64,000 nt of DNA, from contig NZ_CP020028.1 in NCBI RefSeq assembly GCF_002240415.1, forward strand, positions 4,489,501 through 4,553,500, in the 5' to 3' direction. Both the position numbers and the translations under genes were made by a program. Position 1 is the stretch's first letter, and each line of letters opens with the position of its first letter. Positions 1-10,772 of this stretch are shown here, piece after piece. The DNA is from Paenibacillus kribbensis. GTDB lineage: Bacteria; Bacillota; Bacilli; Paenibacillales; Paenibacillaceae. The notes below the pieces were generated by a model. The model worked only from the letters and a program-made list of their open reading frames with translations, ran no database searches and was not told the origin of the DNA.

Positions 1-132
1 TGTAATCTGGGCCCCGTCAAAAGAGCAGCCACCCGAAGCCTCCCCCGGCACAGGCCGGGGACAGGGCGTGCTTTTGGGAATTTTGTTGCCGCAGGATATT
101 TCCAGCCTTCCGCTAGGCACAGCCGCCTCCAT
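1..132 (-). CDS. nifE: NifE, FeMo-cofactor scaffold subunit (N-terminal fragment)
   Basis: Only the first 44 codons are in the window; the gene runs off the left edge. The reading starts at ATG 132 behind an AAGGGGG ribosome binding site. It contains CGNKIPKSTPCPRP and then GCSFDGAQI, the kind of N-terminal cysteine segment known in NifE proteins. NifE forms the alpha2beta2 scaffold with NifN on which the NifB product is matured to FeMo-cofactor. It follows nifK by 80 bases, which matches the nifBHDKENX-hesA-nifV order known in Paenibacillus. I infer that nifN and the rest lie to the left of the window. The identification rests on the short motif plus position. Confidence 0.85.
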   Translation of the reverse strand, partial: MEAAVPSGRLEISCGNKIPKSTPCPRPVPGEASGGCSFDGAQIT

Positions 133-212
133 CCGTACAACCCCCTTATTTCAGATAGAATCCATTGAAATCACAAGCCAAGCTGCCAACATGCATGTAC
201 GCGTTACAGCAA

Positions 213-1742
213 TTAGCGCACCAGATCAAAGCTGTGATCCGGAGCCTGCTCCTCCATGACATCCAGTACGGTATTTACGAATTGGGTAAGCAGATTCAGC
301 GCACCCTGGTAGCCGATAATCGGATAACGATGCATATGATGCCTGTCGAAGATCGGGAAGCCCACACGGAGCAAAGGAATTTTCGCCTCTTTGGCCGCAA
401 ACTTCAGATGGGAGCTGCCAATAGCCAGGTCCACCGGGTCCTCGAACAGCAGCGAACGCATATGCCACAAATCCTGGCCGCAATGCACCGTTGCTTCTGC
501 ACCGTAGGGGCTGGACTTCAGCAGAAGCTCTGCTTCCTTCTCAAATTTCCGGTCCCCATTGGAGCAGACAATATGCACCGGCTCCATGCCCAGCTCCAGA
601 CAAAAGCCAATCAGGCCGATGAGCATATCCGGGTCTCCCGCCATAGCCACGCGTTTGCCGTGCAGATATGCATGCGAATCCATCATGGCATCCAGAATTC
701 GGGCGCGCTCCTGCTTTAATGCCTCGGGAATTTCTCTTCCGGACAGACGGCTGATCTCTTCAAGCAAGCGATCTGTAGCGTGGATGCCCAGCGGCGTGGA
801 GACAGAGGATACCTGCTGCCCCCAGGTTCGCTTCATATAACCTAATGTTTTGCGAAGAGAGTGCTGTTGAATCGCCAACGTACCAGCAGCATCTGCAGCC
901 TTGGGCACATCCTCAAGCGGCGTTCCCCCATAATAGTAGCTGTACTCTCCGGTAGCGCCTGAATCAAAATTGCTGCTGTGGTCACCCAGAATGGTATACG
1001 GTACACCAAACAATCCCAGTATGCGCCGCATTTCTGCAAAATTGCCCGTATACCCGTCAAACCCGAGCAGTACATTCAGCTTCAATTCGTGTCCAGGCTG
1101 CGGCGTCCGGCCTGACTTGTTATACAGGGTCTCCAGCACAGAGCGCAGCATGGCATCATAGCCTGTAATATGTGAACCGGAGAAGCTGGGGGTATTGGCA
1201 AAAGGAACCGGCATATCCTCGGGAAGGGCTCCCTCCTGACGGGCATTGGCCAGGAAGGCAGACAGATCATCCCCGATCACCTCTGCCATACAGGTCGTGC
1301 ATACCGCAATCATCTGCGGCTGATACAAGGCAATGCAGTTCTCCATCCCGTCAATCAGGTTGCGCATGCCGCCGAATACGGCGGCATCCTCGGTCATCGA
1401 GGTGGATACGGCAGGAACAGGCTCCTTGAAGTGGCGGGCAAGATGGCTGCGGAAATAGGCCGTACAGCCCTGTGAGCCATGAATGAACGGGAGTGTTTTC
1501 TCGAAGCCCAGCGCAGCCATGACCGCTCCCAGCGGCTGACAAGCCTTGGCCGGATTCACGACTACAGCTGTACGAGCAAAATTCTTGTCCTTGTATTCCT
1601 TGGTCTTGGTGTACTCCAGGGTGGAAGTAACCTCCTCAGGCGAGCAAGGGGCTTCGAAGGCTCGTTTCCCCTCACGCTGGCGCACATACTTTTCCTGCCG
1701 AAACAGCTGATTGTGATCGACAATATTCAGGCGCTCGCTCAT
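213..1742 (-). CDS. nifK: Nitrogenase MoFe protein beta chain
   Basis: This is the beta subunit of dinitrogenase, which carries half of each P-cluster and reduces N2 in the cytoplasm together with NifD. In the 509-residue product the P-cluster ligands are visible: Cys68 in [10 protein letters not shown], Cys93 in [12 protein letters not shown] and Cys151 in [12 protein letters not shown], followed by the conserved [13 protein letters not shown] segment. An in-frame ATG exists 14 codons upstream. The start at 1742 is preferred because it overlaps the nifD stop as ATGA, so translation is coupled, and it gives the usual [11 protein letters not shown]-terminus. The length is normal for Mo-type NifK and no key residue is missing. 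Confidence 0.98.
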   Translation of the reverse strand: MSERLNIVDHNQLFRQEKYVRQREGKRAFEAPCSPEEVTSTLEYTKTKEYKDKNFARTAVVVNPAKACQPLGAVMAALGFEKTLPFIHGSQGCTAYFRSHLARHFKEPVPAVSTSMTEDAAVFGGMRNLIDGMENCIALYQPQMIAVCTTCMAEVIGDDLSAFLANARQEGALPEDMPVPFANTPSFSGSHITGYDAMLRSVLETLYNKSGRTPQPGHELKLNVLLGFDGYTGNFAEMRRILGLFGVPYTILGDHSSNFDSGATGEYSYYYGGTPLEDVPKAADAAGTLAIQQHSLRKTLGYMKRTWGQQVSSVSTPLGIHATDRLLEEISRLSGREIPEALKQERARILDAMMDSHAYLHGKRVAMAGDPDMLIGLIGFCLELGMEPVHIVCSNGDRKFEKEAELLLKSSPYGAEATVHCGQDLWHMRSLLFEDPVDLAIGSSHLKFAAKEAKIPLLRVGFPIFDRHHMHRYPIIGYQGALNLLTQFVNTVLDVMEEQAPDHSFDLVR

Positions 1743-3187
1743 ACCGACACCTCCACAGTCTGCCGGGACGGCAGCAGGCTCCATACTGGGCTGTTGATGG
1801 TCATATCCATATCACGTGCAAAAATCTTGAAGCCGTCAAAGCCATGATAAGGCCCGCTGTAATCCCAGGAGTGCATTTGACGGAAGGGAATGCCCATTTT
1901 GTGATACACATATTTCTCTTTGACTCCGGCACCCATCAGGTCAATATTCAGCCGCTGGGCCAATTCCTCCAGCTCATAGGCCGTTGGATCATCGTACAGA
2001 ATGGTGCCTTCCTTTACATCGGGATACGTCTTTTCGTAATCATCCTTATGGGCAAATTCATAGCCTGTAGCCACAATTTCCATGCCCAGATCCTCATAGG
2101 CACCGATGGTATGCCTTGCCCGCAGCCCGCCAATCAGAAGCATCACCTTTTTCCCCTCCAGACGGGGACGGTATTTACGGATAACCGCCTCCATCTGCGG
2201 CATATATCGGGCGATGACCTGCTCACATTTTTCCTGAATCGTCTCGTCAAAACGGGCGGCAATCGCCCTTAGGCTCTCCACCGTCTTGGTCGGGCCAAAG
2301 AAGTTATATTCCATCCAGGGAATTCCGTATTCCTGCTCCATTGTTGAGCACATATAATTCATTGAACGATGGCAATGGATCAGGTTGAGTTTGGATTTAT
2401 GGGCAATCCCCAGCTCATTGATCGTACCGTCACCCGACCACTGCGCTATGACCCGCAGTCCCATTTCCTCCAGCAATATGCGCGAGGCCCAGGCATCACC
2501 GCCGATATTGTAGTCCCCGATAATGGAAACATCATAAGGCCCGCACTCCTTCAGCTCCCGGCGACCCATCAGAAAATCGTGGATCGCATCATTGGCAATG
2601 TGGTGGCCCAGAGATTGACTCACCCCGCGAAAGCCCTCACAGCGCACAGGAATGACCGGAATGCCCAGCTCCTCTGTCATCTTCTTGGCTACAGCCCCGA
2701 TATCATCACCAATCAGTCCAACCGGACATTCGGATTGCACGGAGATGCCTTTGACCAGCGGGAACAACTCTTTAATTTCCCTGCAGATCACCTCCAGCTT
2801 CTTATCTCCGCCGAACACAATATCCTTTTCCTGAAAGTTGCTTGTAATCTGCATGGCGGTAAAATTGTTGATCCCCAATACCCCATTCGCATAATTGCGC
2901 CGGGTGCCCCAGCTGTATTGTCCACAGCCGATGGGACCATGGCTAATGTGCACCATGTCTTTAATCGGGCCCCATACCACACCCTTGGACCCTGCAAAGG
3001 CACAGCCTCTCGCCGTCATGACGCCGGGCCGTGATTTCATGTTGGACTTGATGGAACAGGTTCCGCAGTTTACAAGCTCCTCATCTGCGATCTCAAAATG
3101 CTTGCTCCGGTCCTTCTTTGCCTTCTTGGGGTATACCTCCAATATCTCCTCTACGATCTGCTTTCCCTTATCCACAATACTGCTCAT
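1739..3187 (-). CDS. nifD: Nitrogenase MoFe protein alpha chain
   Basis: This is the alpha subunit of dinitrogenase and holds the FeMo-cofactor. With the start at 3187 (MSSIVDKGK, behind GGAGGGAGG) the product has 482 residues. The P-cluster cysteines fall at 62, 88 and 154, the same numbers as in Azotobacter NifD. Gln191 and His195 (GVSQSLGHH) near the cofactor are present. The cofactor ligands are Cys272 (HCHRSMNYM) and His439 (QMHSWDYSG). Retention of Gln191/His195 and the HSWDYSG motif points to Mo-nitrogenase rather than VnfD or AnfD. An ATG 8 codons upstream lacks a good ribosome binding site. The stop overlaps the nifK start. Confidence 0.98.
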   Translation of the reverse strand: MSSIVDKGKQIVEEILEVYPKKAKKDRSKHFEIADEELVNCGTCSIKSNMKSRPGVMTARGCAFAGSKGVVWGPIKDMVHISHGPIGCGQYSWGTRRNYANGVLGINNFTAMQITSNFQEKDIVFGGDKKLEVICREIKELFPLVKGISVQSECPVGLIGDDIGAVAKKMTEELGIPVIPVRCEGFRGVSQSLGHHIANDAIHDFLMGRRELKECGPYDVSIIGDYNIGGDAWASRILLEEMGLRVIAQWSGDGTINELGIAHKSKLNLIHCHRSMNYMCSTMEQEYGIPWMEYNFFGPTKTVESLRAIAARFDETIQEKCEQVIARYMPQMEAVIRKYRPRLEGKKVMLLIGGLRARHTIGAYEDLGMEIVATGYEFAHKDDYEKTYPDVKEGTILYDDPTAYELEELAQRLNIDLMGAGVKEKYVYHKMGIPFRQMHSWDYSGPYHGFDGFKIFARDMDMTINSPVWSLLPSRQTVEVSV

Positions 3188-3275
3188 TTGGCCTATTCCT
3201 CCCTCCTGCAAGCTGCGCGTTCAGCTCCCCCATCAATCACACGATGATTCCGGCATTAAGCCTTCCGGCTGTGGT

Positions 3276-4148
<873 letters not shown>

Positions 4149-5618
4149 TCAGCCTCCAAAATGTTCAATGGGTGAATGCTTACTTCCCTTACTGCTCTGC
4201 ACAGGATACATATAACGTAAAAATTTTACGTATTCCAAAACGGATTCCTCAATATCTCCGCCACATACAATGGGCAGCACGCCAGCTTCCTGCAGTGCCT
4301 CTTTGGGGGCTTCGCCTATGCCGGACGACAGCAGCAATGCACAGTCATGCACCATGGAAAGGATCTCCTTCATCGTCTCAGCTTTGTCCCCGTTGCAATC
4401 GGCTTTCCCGTGACAGTAGGATTGCACCTTGCGAATGCCTACGAAATGTACAATAGCCCCGTCGCTTTCATAGATCATGAACTCCTTGGCACGGCCGAAA
4501 TGCTGATTCACCTTCCCTCCGCCACGGCTGGCCACGGCGATCAGGACCGGCTTTGAGGCATAGCTTGCTTCAGGCTGATCTCCCGATAACGGACAGCTGC
4601 AGCCAGCCCCGGTTGACGATTGCTTACGGCCCGATTGTCCCTCCTTGCGTTCCATTTTTACTCTCACCTTCTCATCCAGTTCTTTCTGAAATTGTGCCCT
4701 TGCCCCTTCATCCATGGGAGGAGCAGCCGCTATGTTCTCCCATGTAAAATCCTGATTGCGATCATCGCCCAGCAGTCCGATCGCATCCGCCCTGCACTGA
4801 CGGCAATGGCGCATAATGACGGCTCCCGCGTTCGCACATTGCTCCTGCAGCTGCCGGACCAGACGGGGACGGGGTGCCCGCATCCCTTCCTGCTCATACC
4901 GGCTGCCGGGAGCAATGATGAGCGGCATAATGTTGTGAAGCACTGCGCCATGCTCCTTGACCACCCTGGCTACCTCCGGCAGATGGGCATCGTTGACTTC
5001 GGGAATCAGCACCGAGTTCACCTTGCACAAAACGCCTCTGGAAGCCAGCATCTTCAAGCCTGCCAGCTGGCGGTGAATCAACAACCGTGCGGCCTCCTCT
5101 CCCGCATAGCGTTTTCCTTCATCGTAGACCCATCCATAAATGCGGCTCCCCACGGCTGGATCTACAGCATTGATCGTGATCGTGACATGCGAAATGCCCA
5201 ACTCTACAATCCTGTCGACATGCCTGATCAAGGTAAGGCCATTCGTACTGAGACAGAAAATGACATCCTTAACTGTCTCACGGACCCGGCGGAAGGTATC
5301 GAAGGTTGCGTCCGCATTGGCTAGCGGATCTCCAGGTCCCGCAATGCCGACGACGGATAGCTGCATAAGCTGTGCCGCTACGCCATAGGTCTTGCGTGCC
5401 GCCTGCTCCGGCGTGAGCAGTTCACTGACCACGCCGGGACGGCTTTCATTGACGCAATCGAATTTGCGGTTGCAATAATGGCACTGAATATTGCAGGCCG
5501 GAGCTACCGGAAGATGAATGCGCGCAAAGTAGCGATGCGCCTCTTCGTTATAACAGGGATGTCGTCTGAGGGTTTCTAATGCTAAGGGGGTCTCCGAGAG
5601 ATCAGCTAAAGAGTCCAT
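4149..5618 (-). CDS. nifB: NifB, radical SAM FeMo-cofactor core synthase with NifX-like tail
   Basis: NifB fuses two [4Fe-4S] clusters and inserts a carbide to make NifB-co, the precursor of FeMo-cofactor. The radical SAM motif is at residues 42-49 (CNIQCHYC). A NifX/NafY-like dinitrogenase-cofactor-binding domain occupies roughly residues 370-475 (from KPVLIAVASRGGG, with NQHFGRAKEF). A Ser/Gly/Cys-rich linker lies between the two. At 489 residues it is a normal two-domain NifB. It is the first gene of the operon; the ATG at 5618 follows GGAGAGGAG. A GlnR-like site lies in its 5' leader at 5636-5652. Confidence 0.98.
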   Translation of the reverse strand: MDSLADLSETPLALETLRRHPCYNEEAHRYFARIHLPVAPACNIQCHYCNRKFDCVNESRPGVVSELLTPEQAARKTYGVAAQLMQLSVVGIAGPGDPLANADATFDTFRRVRETVKDVIFCLSTNGLTLIRHVDRIVELGISHVTITINAVDPAVGSRIYGWVYDEGKRYAGEEAARLLIHRQLAGLKMLASRGVLCKVNSVLIPEVNDAHLPEVARVVKEHGAVLHNIMPLIIAPGSRYEQEGMRAPRPRLVRQLQEQCANAGAVIMRHCRQCRADAIGLLGDDRNQDFTWENIAAAPPMDEGARAQFQKELDEKVRVKMERKEGQSGRKQSSTGAGCSCPLSGDQPEASYASKPVLIAVASRGGGKVNQHFGRAKEFMIYESDGAIVHFVGIRKVQSYCHGKADCNGDKAETMKEILSMVHDCALLLSSGIGEAPKEALQEAGVLPIVCGGDIEESVLEYVKFLRYMYPVQSSKGSKHSPIEHFGG

Positions 5619-5635
5619 TCATTCTCTCCTCTCCA

Positions 5636-5652
5636 CGTTATATTCCCTTACA
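5636..5652 (-). promoter_or_regulatory. Putative GlnR site II in the nif leader
   Basis: Read on the minus strand, the sequence is TGTAA-N7-TAACG, close to the GlnR/TnrA consensus TGTNA-N7-TNACA. It lies between the predicted transcription start (about 5678) and the nifB ribosome binding site. In P. polymyxa a downstream GlnR site is known to repress nif when nitrogen is in excess. That this particular site works the same way is inferred. Confidence 0.75.
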
Positions 5653-5684
5653 CAAATCTCTTGTTTAGCCTGGAATATAATTAC

Positions 5685-5713
5685 ATCTTAGAGACAGGGG
5701 CCATTCCAGTCAA
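5685..5713 (-). promoter_or_regulatory. nif operon sigma-70 type promoter
   Basis: The minus strand carries TTGACT (5713-5708), a 17-base spacer and TAAGAT (5690-5685). These hexamers agree with what I recall of the P. polymyxa nifB promoter. No sigma-54 type -24/-12 element (GG-N10-GC) was seen. This is the only strong promoter found for nifBHDKE. Confidence 0.85.
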
Positions 5714-5772
5714 TTCGCTTCTCCATAAAAATCCTGACATTTGTCCTCATTTCACATATGTGTCAATTTCTG

Positions 5773-5789
5773 CGTTAGGTAAGATGTCA
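5773..5789 (-). promoter_or_regulatory. Candidate upstream GlnR site I
   Basis: The minus strand reads TGACA-N7-TAACG, about 60 bases upstream of the -35 box. It shares the TAACG half with the downstream site but has a weaker left half. An upstream activating GlnR site is known in Paenibacillus nif promoters. This is the best match to it in the region, but it is degenerate. Confidence 0.45.
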
Positions 5790-5842
5790 TCCCCTTCACA
5801 TGTGTGCGGTTACATTTCATTTTCTCAATGACATTAAGCCGT

Positions 5843-5870
5843 AAAAAAAGAGAGTCCGACCACGGCTCTC
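5843..5870 (-). terminator. Intrinsic terminator of the fructan operon
   Basis: On the minus strand a GAGAGCC/GG(A)CTCTC hairpin is followed by seven T residues. It lies about 40 bases after the stop of the large GH32 gene and 130 bases upstream of the nif promoter, so it should insulate nif from fructan-operon transcription. Confidence 0.8.
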
Positions 5871-5880
5871 CTGATAAAAT

Positions 5881-5898
5881 AGGATTTTGCAAAATCCT
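5881..5898. repeat. 18-base perfect palindrome
   Basis: AGGATTTTGCAAAATCCT is its own reverse complement. A 9-base direct repeat AAAATAGGA flanks it at 5876-5884 and 5900-5908. It sits between the GH32 stop (5912) and the terminator. It may form an extra hairpin in the 3' untranslated region or be a protein site. Confidence 0.7.
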
Positions 5899-5911
5899 CA
5901 AAATAGGAAAT

Positions 5912-8900
5912 TTAATTTTTTTGATTCCTTACATTTTGGTAAAAAGCCTGCCCCCCAAATACATTCACACCAAAATATCCCTCAGTAAACGTTCCATCTT
6001 CCAGGTCGATGGCTTGCTCGCCATCCAGGTCAACGCGAATGCGCAGGCCCTCCGCCACGATTTTAATATGATAAAACATATCCGGCAGGACAAACCTCGG
6101 AACCTTGGCAAGCACCTGCCGATCCTCGAAACGGCCGTCTTTTTTATAGAACAAACGGATGCATTTCATATTGGGGTCCAGATTCAAATAATAGCCGTTT
6201 GATCCGTCAGCATTGGCGCGGAAAAGCATGGAGCCTGCACTGCCATGCCCAGATAGCTTCACATCTGCCTCATACGTGAAATCGTTCGCTTGCTCGCTTG
6301 CCATGTAGTTTGCATCCATGGTATAGCTTCCACGAACCCCGTCCGTTGTCACGATCCACCGCGAACCGGAAACATCCGGCTTCCAGCCCGTAAGGTTGGT
6401 ATGAAACACCCCGCCGTGCACCTTCACCAGGGTACTGCCGCCCACCTTATCCTCAGGGTCGAAAGCCGTGATAACTGCTTCTCCCGGCGAAACCGCTTCC
6501 ATTAGTGCACTCCCATCTCCAGACGCGGTGATCTTCACAATTCCAGGATTACTGGAAGCCCAAATCAGCTCGCTTTCTTTTATTCCAGACTCACCCTCCA
6601 CACTCGCGTACATACGCTTCGACTGCCCCCTCGCAAGCTCCACATATGCGTGATCCATGATCACTCTGGCGAACGAAGCAGCTGGCAATCTCCAGCTGTT
6701 TTGTAAAGCATATACATGGAGAGAAACGACTTTGACCTCACCGCCCTGGGTGTACAAGCTCATCCCTCTTCGCGCCGAATCCGGGAAAATAATCTCCGAA
6801 AATACGACTTCTCCGTTATTTCCAAACACCTCAACTGAGGATTCGTCCACGAATATTCTCATGCGGATTCGGTTGCCGCTGGATGCAAGCGGCGCTTTAT
6901 GAAGCGTCGTAAACAGACTGGAGAAATCAGTAAGCCCTGAATCGGCACGGTTCACGAACATCTGCTGCAATCCTGTAGTATAGCCGACGACTGTTCTTTG
7001 ATCTCCGCCGCTCCTCAGGTGGAACCCCAATTCTATAGCCGCTCCAGCGGAAGGCAACTCGAACTCTGCCTCGATTTCATAAGCACTTGCCTTCAAGCCC
7101 TCCAGTATATTCAGAGATGATTCGTTAACACTGTGGTTCTCCAGCGAAAATAAAGGAGAACGCAGCGATTTTAACTCAGATACGGGATGCTGTATGAGAC
7201 GAATACCCGCAGTGGTCGTTTTTAGCGATAGCTCTCTTGGAATGGTAAATTGCCCCTTCCAGGGAGAGGTCGGAAAGCTGAACGGGTAGTCCCAGTTCGT
7301 CATCCATGCCAGCATAATGCGCCGCCCATCGGGTACATTCGAGAAGGACATGGAGGCATAGAATTCTTTGCCCCAATCGGTTTTCAACACATTCCCCGGC
7401 GGAAGATCATTTTGGAATTTCCCCTCAGGCGTCAGCTGACCGATAAAATATTCTGCATCCGATCCCTGAGTGTTCGCACTGGCTCCCGTGCTAATCATGA
7501 GTACCCATTTATAGGTACCTTCGTTTTTAACCGGAAACCGAAATAGATCCGGGCATTCCCATACCCCGCCACGTATATAATCGCCATAACCGAAATTATC
7601 CGTCCATCCCCAATCGATCAGATTCGTGGAGGTAAAAAACTGGATATGATCGCCTCCCGACACGACCATGATCCAGCGCTGATAGGTTTCGTCCCATACC
7701 ACCTTCGGATCACGAAAATCCCAATTGCCGGGATCGTCTTCCCTTTTGCCCGGATTCTCGATCACAATGGGACGGTCTATCGAGTATTGCCATGTGCGCC
7801 CCCGGTCCGTGCTGTAGGCAAGGCCAATCCTCTGGTTCCCCCTCGGCTGATCTGGATTGAAGGAAGTATAATAAACGATCAGCCCTTTTCCACCATAATC
7901 GCCGAATAAGCCAGAGACATTGGTCAGGTCTGCTACAGCCGATCCTGACCAGATATGTCCAAGATCATTCCACTCCAATGCGAACGGGAGCCCTTTCCAA
8001 TCCAATAAATCGGGGCTGACCGCATGCGCCCATTGTCCTCCATCCTGATGGAACAGGTGGTACTCTCCTTCAAAATAAACCAATCCATTCGGATCGCTTG
8101 CCGAACCTCTGGCAGGGGAATAATGATACTGCGGCCGATACTTTTCTGTATAGTGATCCAGGGCGGGGGTGAGGTAGATATCCTGAAAACAAGCCGTCCC
8201 CCCAGTCACCTTCATGCCTGTAAAACCGCTGGCATAGCTGTTATCCACGATGTCAATCGCCGCAGGAGTATAGCCATCTATAAACACGCGAATCCGCTCT
8301 CCATGTGCGTTGATTTCCAAACTGTGTCTACCGCCCGACGAAGCCAGATACGTCTGTGCCGAGCTTGTAATCAACGTTCCGTCTGCCTTTTTCAACTGCA
8401 CGCGAATCTGATTCCCTTCACCCTGCACAGAAGCAACATATCCATCTTTCCCGTCTTGGCTTCCTCTGAAAAATAATCCTGCTTCGATTCCCGGTTCAGC
8501 AGGATCCAGGGTCACACTCCCTTCCAGCACCAGGTCTGCAGCTGCAGAGCCATATATTTTCAACGCACCCTCTATACTCCCCCCTGTGCTTCCCTCTGTG
8601 CTTGCTCCCTCGGCCCTCTGCCCCCGCAGGTCAGGCTGCCATTTTCCACGGATCAGAAGCGGTTCGCCTACATTGGTATTCATATCACTGACCTGAATGT
8701 TCTGAAATAACGCCGATCCATTCCAAACATTCAGTCCCAAATATCCTGATGTATACGTCGTATCGACCACATCAATAATCGGACTATAGCCCCCATTCCA
8801 ATACACCTTAAGATGATATCCTTCCATGCTCACCTTGAGATGATAAATGTTTCCTTTCACTACATCTACCCGGTGCTCCTCTTTCAGTCTTCCGGTGTCT

Positions 8901-9193
8901 CCGGCAGCATCCCGCAATCGCAACAATCCGGCACCCGGCGCGATCTGGAGCATATAGGAGGAGTGTCCATCCTCACTGGAACGGAATACCAGCGCAGCAT
9001 CTGCATGTGTGTCCACGATCATAACATCCGCTTCAAAACTAAAATCCCTAGACATTGTCCCAGACATAGCCATCACAATTTTCTGTGGCCCCGACCTCAG
9101 CAAAAGACCCTGGACGTTATCCTCCACGTGTCCCTGTCCCTTAATCTGCCAATCGATCAGGTTCGTTCGCGTGTTTGTCAACTTCACCTTCAT
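5912..9193 (-). CDS. Large GH32 fructan hydrolase with three CBM66-like modules, no signal peptide
   Basis: This predicted beta-fructosidase or levanase acts on levan- or inulin-type chains. The 1093-residue product has two beta-sandwich modules at about 30-170 and 215-345. The GH32 domain starts near 350, with nucleophile Asp367 in SASDPNG, Asp495 in FRDPK and Glu546 in WECPD. A Big_2-like Ig segment follows at about 850-930 and a third sandwich module at 940-1090. The sandwich modules look like CBM66/LamG-type fructan binders; this is inferred, not proven. The start at 9193 has a clear GGGAGG site, and no signal peptide or upstream in-frame leader is visible although the architecture is typical of secreted enzymes. 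It is the last gene of the fructan operon. Confidence 0.88.
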   Translation of the reverse strand: MKVKLTNTRTNLIDWQIKGQGHVEDNVQGLLLRSGPQKIVMAMSGTMSRDFSFEADVMIVDTHADAALVFRSSEDGHSSYMLQIAPGAGLLRLRDAAGDTGRLKEEHRVDVVKGNIYHLKVSMEGYHLKVYWNGGYSPIIDVVDTTYTSGYLGLNVWNGSALFQNIQVSDMNTNVGEPLLIRGKWQPDLRGQRAEGASTEGSTGGSIEGALKIYGSAAADLVLEGSVTLDPAEPGIEAGLFFRGSQDGKDGYVASVQGEGNQIRVQLKKADGTLITSSAQTYLASSGGRHSLEINAHGERIRVFIDGYTPAAIDIVDNSYASGFTGMKVTGGTACFQDIYLTPALDHYTEKYRPQYHYSPARGSASDPNGLVYFEGEYHLFHQDGGQWAHAVSPDLLDWKGLPFALEWNDLGHIWSGSAVADLTNVSGLFGDYGGKGLIVYYTSFNPDQPRGNQRIGLAYSTDRGRTWQYSIDRPIVIENPGKREDDPGNWDFRDPKVVWDETYQRWIMVVSGGDHIQFFTSTNLIDWGWTDNFGYGDYIRGGVWECPDLFRFPVKNEGTYKWVLMISTGASANTQGSDAEYFIGQLTPEGKFQNDLPPGNVLKTDWGKEFYASMSFSNVPDGRRIMLAWMTNWDYPFSFPTSPWKGQFTIPRELSLKTTTAGIRLIQHPVSELKSLRSPLFSLENHSVNESSLNILEGLKASAYEIEAEFELPSAGAAIELGFHLRSGGDQRTVVGYTTGLQQMFVNRADSGLTDFSSLFTTLHKAPLASSGNRIRMRIFVDESSVEVFGNNGEVVFSEIIFPDSARRGMSLYTQGGEVKVVSLHVYALQNSWRLPAASFARVIMDHAYVELARGQSKRMYASVEGESGIKESELIWASSNPGIVKITASGDGSALMEAVSPGEAVITAFDPEDKVGGSTLVKVHGGVFHTNLTGWKPDVSGSRWIVTTDGVRGSYTMDANYMASEQANDFTYEADVKLSGHGSAGSMLFRANADGSNGYYLNLDPNMKCIRLFYKKDGRFEDRQVLAKVPRFVLPDMFYHIKIVAEGLRIRVDLDGEQAIDLEDGTFTEGYFGVNVFGGQAFYQNVRNQKN

Positions 9194-9289
9194 CCCCAGC
9201 CTCCCACCTTCCAGTACGGATCAATACCGCGCTTTCACTACAAAATGCTGAAAAAAATCGCTGTGGAGCTGATATCGAGAACATCTCAT

Positions 9290-10747
9290 TCATTTCAGCT
9301 CATAAAGCTCCAGCGAATACAACGTAATCTGTTCATCCGCTGTGAATATTTCAAGACCATTAGAGGCTGCATCAGGGAATATTAAATCGGTAATCACCAC
9401 CTGCCCGTGGTTAAAAAACACTTCAATAGACGACCGATCCACATAGATATGAATGTGCAATCGGTTTTCTACCGCTTCCAGCGAGACGGCGTGCCTTCCC
9501 GCAAAGTCCTTATGAAAATCCGAACAGCCTGACCGTGTCCGGTCTACATATACCTCCTGTGTTTCGGATGCATAACCGACGAGTGTCTCCTGCTGATCTG
9601 ATACCCGCAGCTTGAAACCAAAGTCTCCGACGGTCGCCACCTCAGCTGCAAGCTCATAGCAGTCCAACCTCAGGGCCGAAAATGCGGCCCGTATTTCCGC
9701 CAAAGACGGCTCTTTCAGGGACAGGACGGGAGTTCTCAGTCCTTCCAGTTCCCGGACAGGCCGCTGAATAAGTGCAACTTTGTCCTCTCTCGTTTCAAGC
9801 GTAAGCTCTCTCGGAATGGACATGGCACCTCTCCAGCGTTCCGTCGGTGTCAGATTGGCATATCTCCAGTTGCTCATCCATCCAATAAACAGGCGTCGTC
9901 CGTCCCTCACCGGGATATCCGACCAGCACACACCTGCGTAGTTATCCCTGCCATGGTCGAGCCAGCGGACCTTTTCACTATCTGCATCGGGTACAAAGGT
10001 CGTTCCATCAAATTCACCCGTAAAATACTGTGTTCTGGACCCTTCCCGAATCGTCGGAGCATCACCAATACTTACGAGCATGACCCACTTCACCTGTGCC
10101 CGCTTCCCATCAATATGCAGCGGAAATAAATCCGGGCATTCCCAGACCGCGTCATGGCTACCGATGCCATGGCCAAATTCACTGGCAAAGGTCCATTCCT
10201 TCAGATTCGGAGAATGATAGATGCGAATCGTCTGACCACAAGCCAGCACCATCACCCATTGCTCTGTAGGCTTATGCCAAAATACTTTGGGGTCCCGAAA
10301 ATCAAGGCAATGCTTATCCTCCAGCACCGGGTTGTCCGCGTATTTAATCCAGCTTTTACCCGAATCCGTACTATAGGCAAGGCTCTGACACTCCCGTACC
10401 TGCCCCGTACCCGGAGGTGAATCATGATGGGTAAAAATAGCTACCAAACCCGGCCTGCCTCCGAAAAATCCGGAGGTATCCTGCTCATCCACTACGGCAC
10501 TCCCGGAAAAAATCATCCCATGCTCATCCGGCTCCAAAGCAATCGGCTGCTCCTCCCAGGTCACCAAATCGGTGCTGACAGCGTGCCCCCAATGCATAGG
10601 CCCCCATGTCGTGCCAAATGGGTGATGCTGATAAAACAAATGATAACGTCCTTCAAAATAAACCAGTCCATTCGGATCATTCAGCCATCCGCTTTTCGGT
10701 GAAAAGTGATAGGATGGGCGGTATTTATCCTGCCTAATCACGTTCAT
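9290..10747 (-). CDS. GH32 beta-fructosidase (levanase/sucrase type), cytoplasmic
   Basis: The 485-residue single-domain GH32 enzyme probably releases fructose from imported fructo-oligosaccharides or sucrose-like substrates. The catalytic triad motifs are all present: Asp24 in WLNDPNG, the FRDPK transition-state stabiliser motif and the WECPD acid/base. The C-terminal beta-sandwich common to the family follows (YVDRSSIEVF). There is no signal peptide. The gene lies 25 bases after the binding-protein gene, so it belongs to the same operon. Free-sugar hydrolysis is favoured over sucrose-6-phosphate because the neighbours are an ABC importer and not a PTS; the exact substrate is not decided by sequence. 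Confidence 0.9.
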   Translation of the reverse strand: MNVIRQDKYRPSYHFSPKSGWLNDPNGLVYFEGRYHLFYQHHPFGTTWGPMHWGHAVSTDLVTWEEQPIALEPDEHGMIFSGSAVVDEQDTSGFFGGRPGLVAIFTHHDSPPGTGQVRECQSLAYSTDSGKSWIKYADNPVLEDKHCLDFRDPKVFWHKPTEQWVMVLACGQTIRIYHSPNLKEWTFASEFGHGIGSHDAVWECPDLFPLHIDGKRAQVKWVMLVSIGDAPTIREGSRTQYFTGEFDGTTFVPDADSEKVRWLDHGRDNYAGVCWSDIPVRDGRRLFIGWMSNWRYANLTPTERWRGAMSIPRELTLETREDKVALIQRPVRELEGLRTPVLSLKEPSLAEIRAAFSALRLDCYELAAEVATVGDFGFKLRVSDQQETLVGYASETQEVYVDRTRSGCSDFHKDFAGRHAVSLEAVENRLHIHIYVDRSSIEVFFNHGQVVITDLIFPDAASNGLEIFTADEQITLYSLELYELK

Positions 10748-10772
10748 ACACTCCAGCTCCCTCGAATAAGAA

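Noticed and set aside
3188..3275. Hairpins between nifH and nifD as an attenuator
   Set aside because: Only 5-base imperfect stems were found, too weak to claim, although a higher nifH transcript level is known in other diazotrophs.
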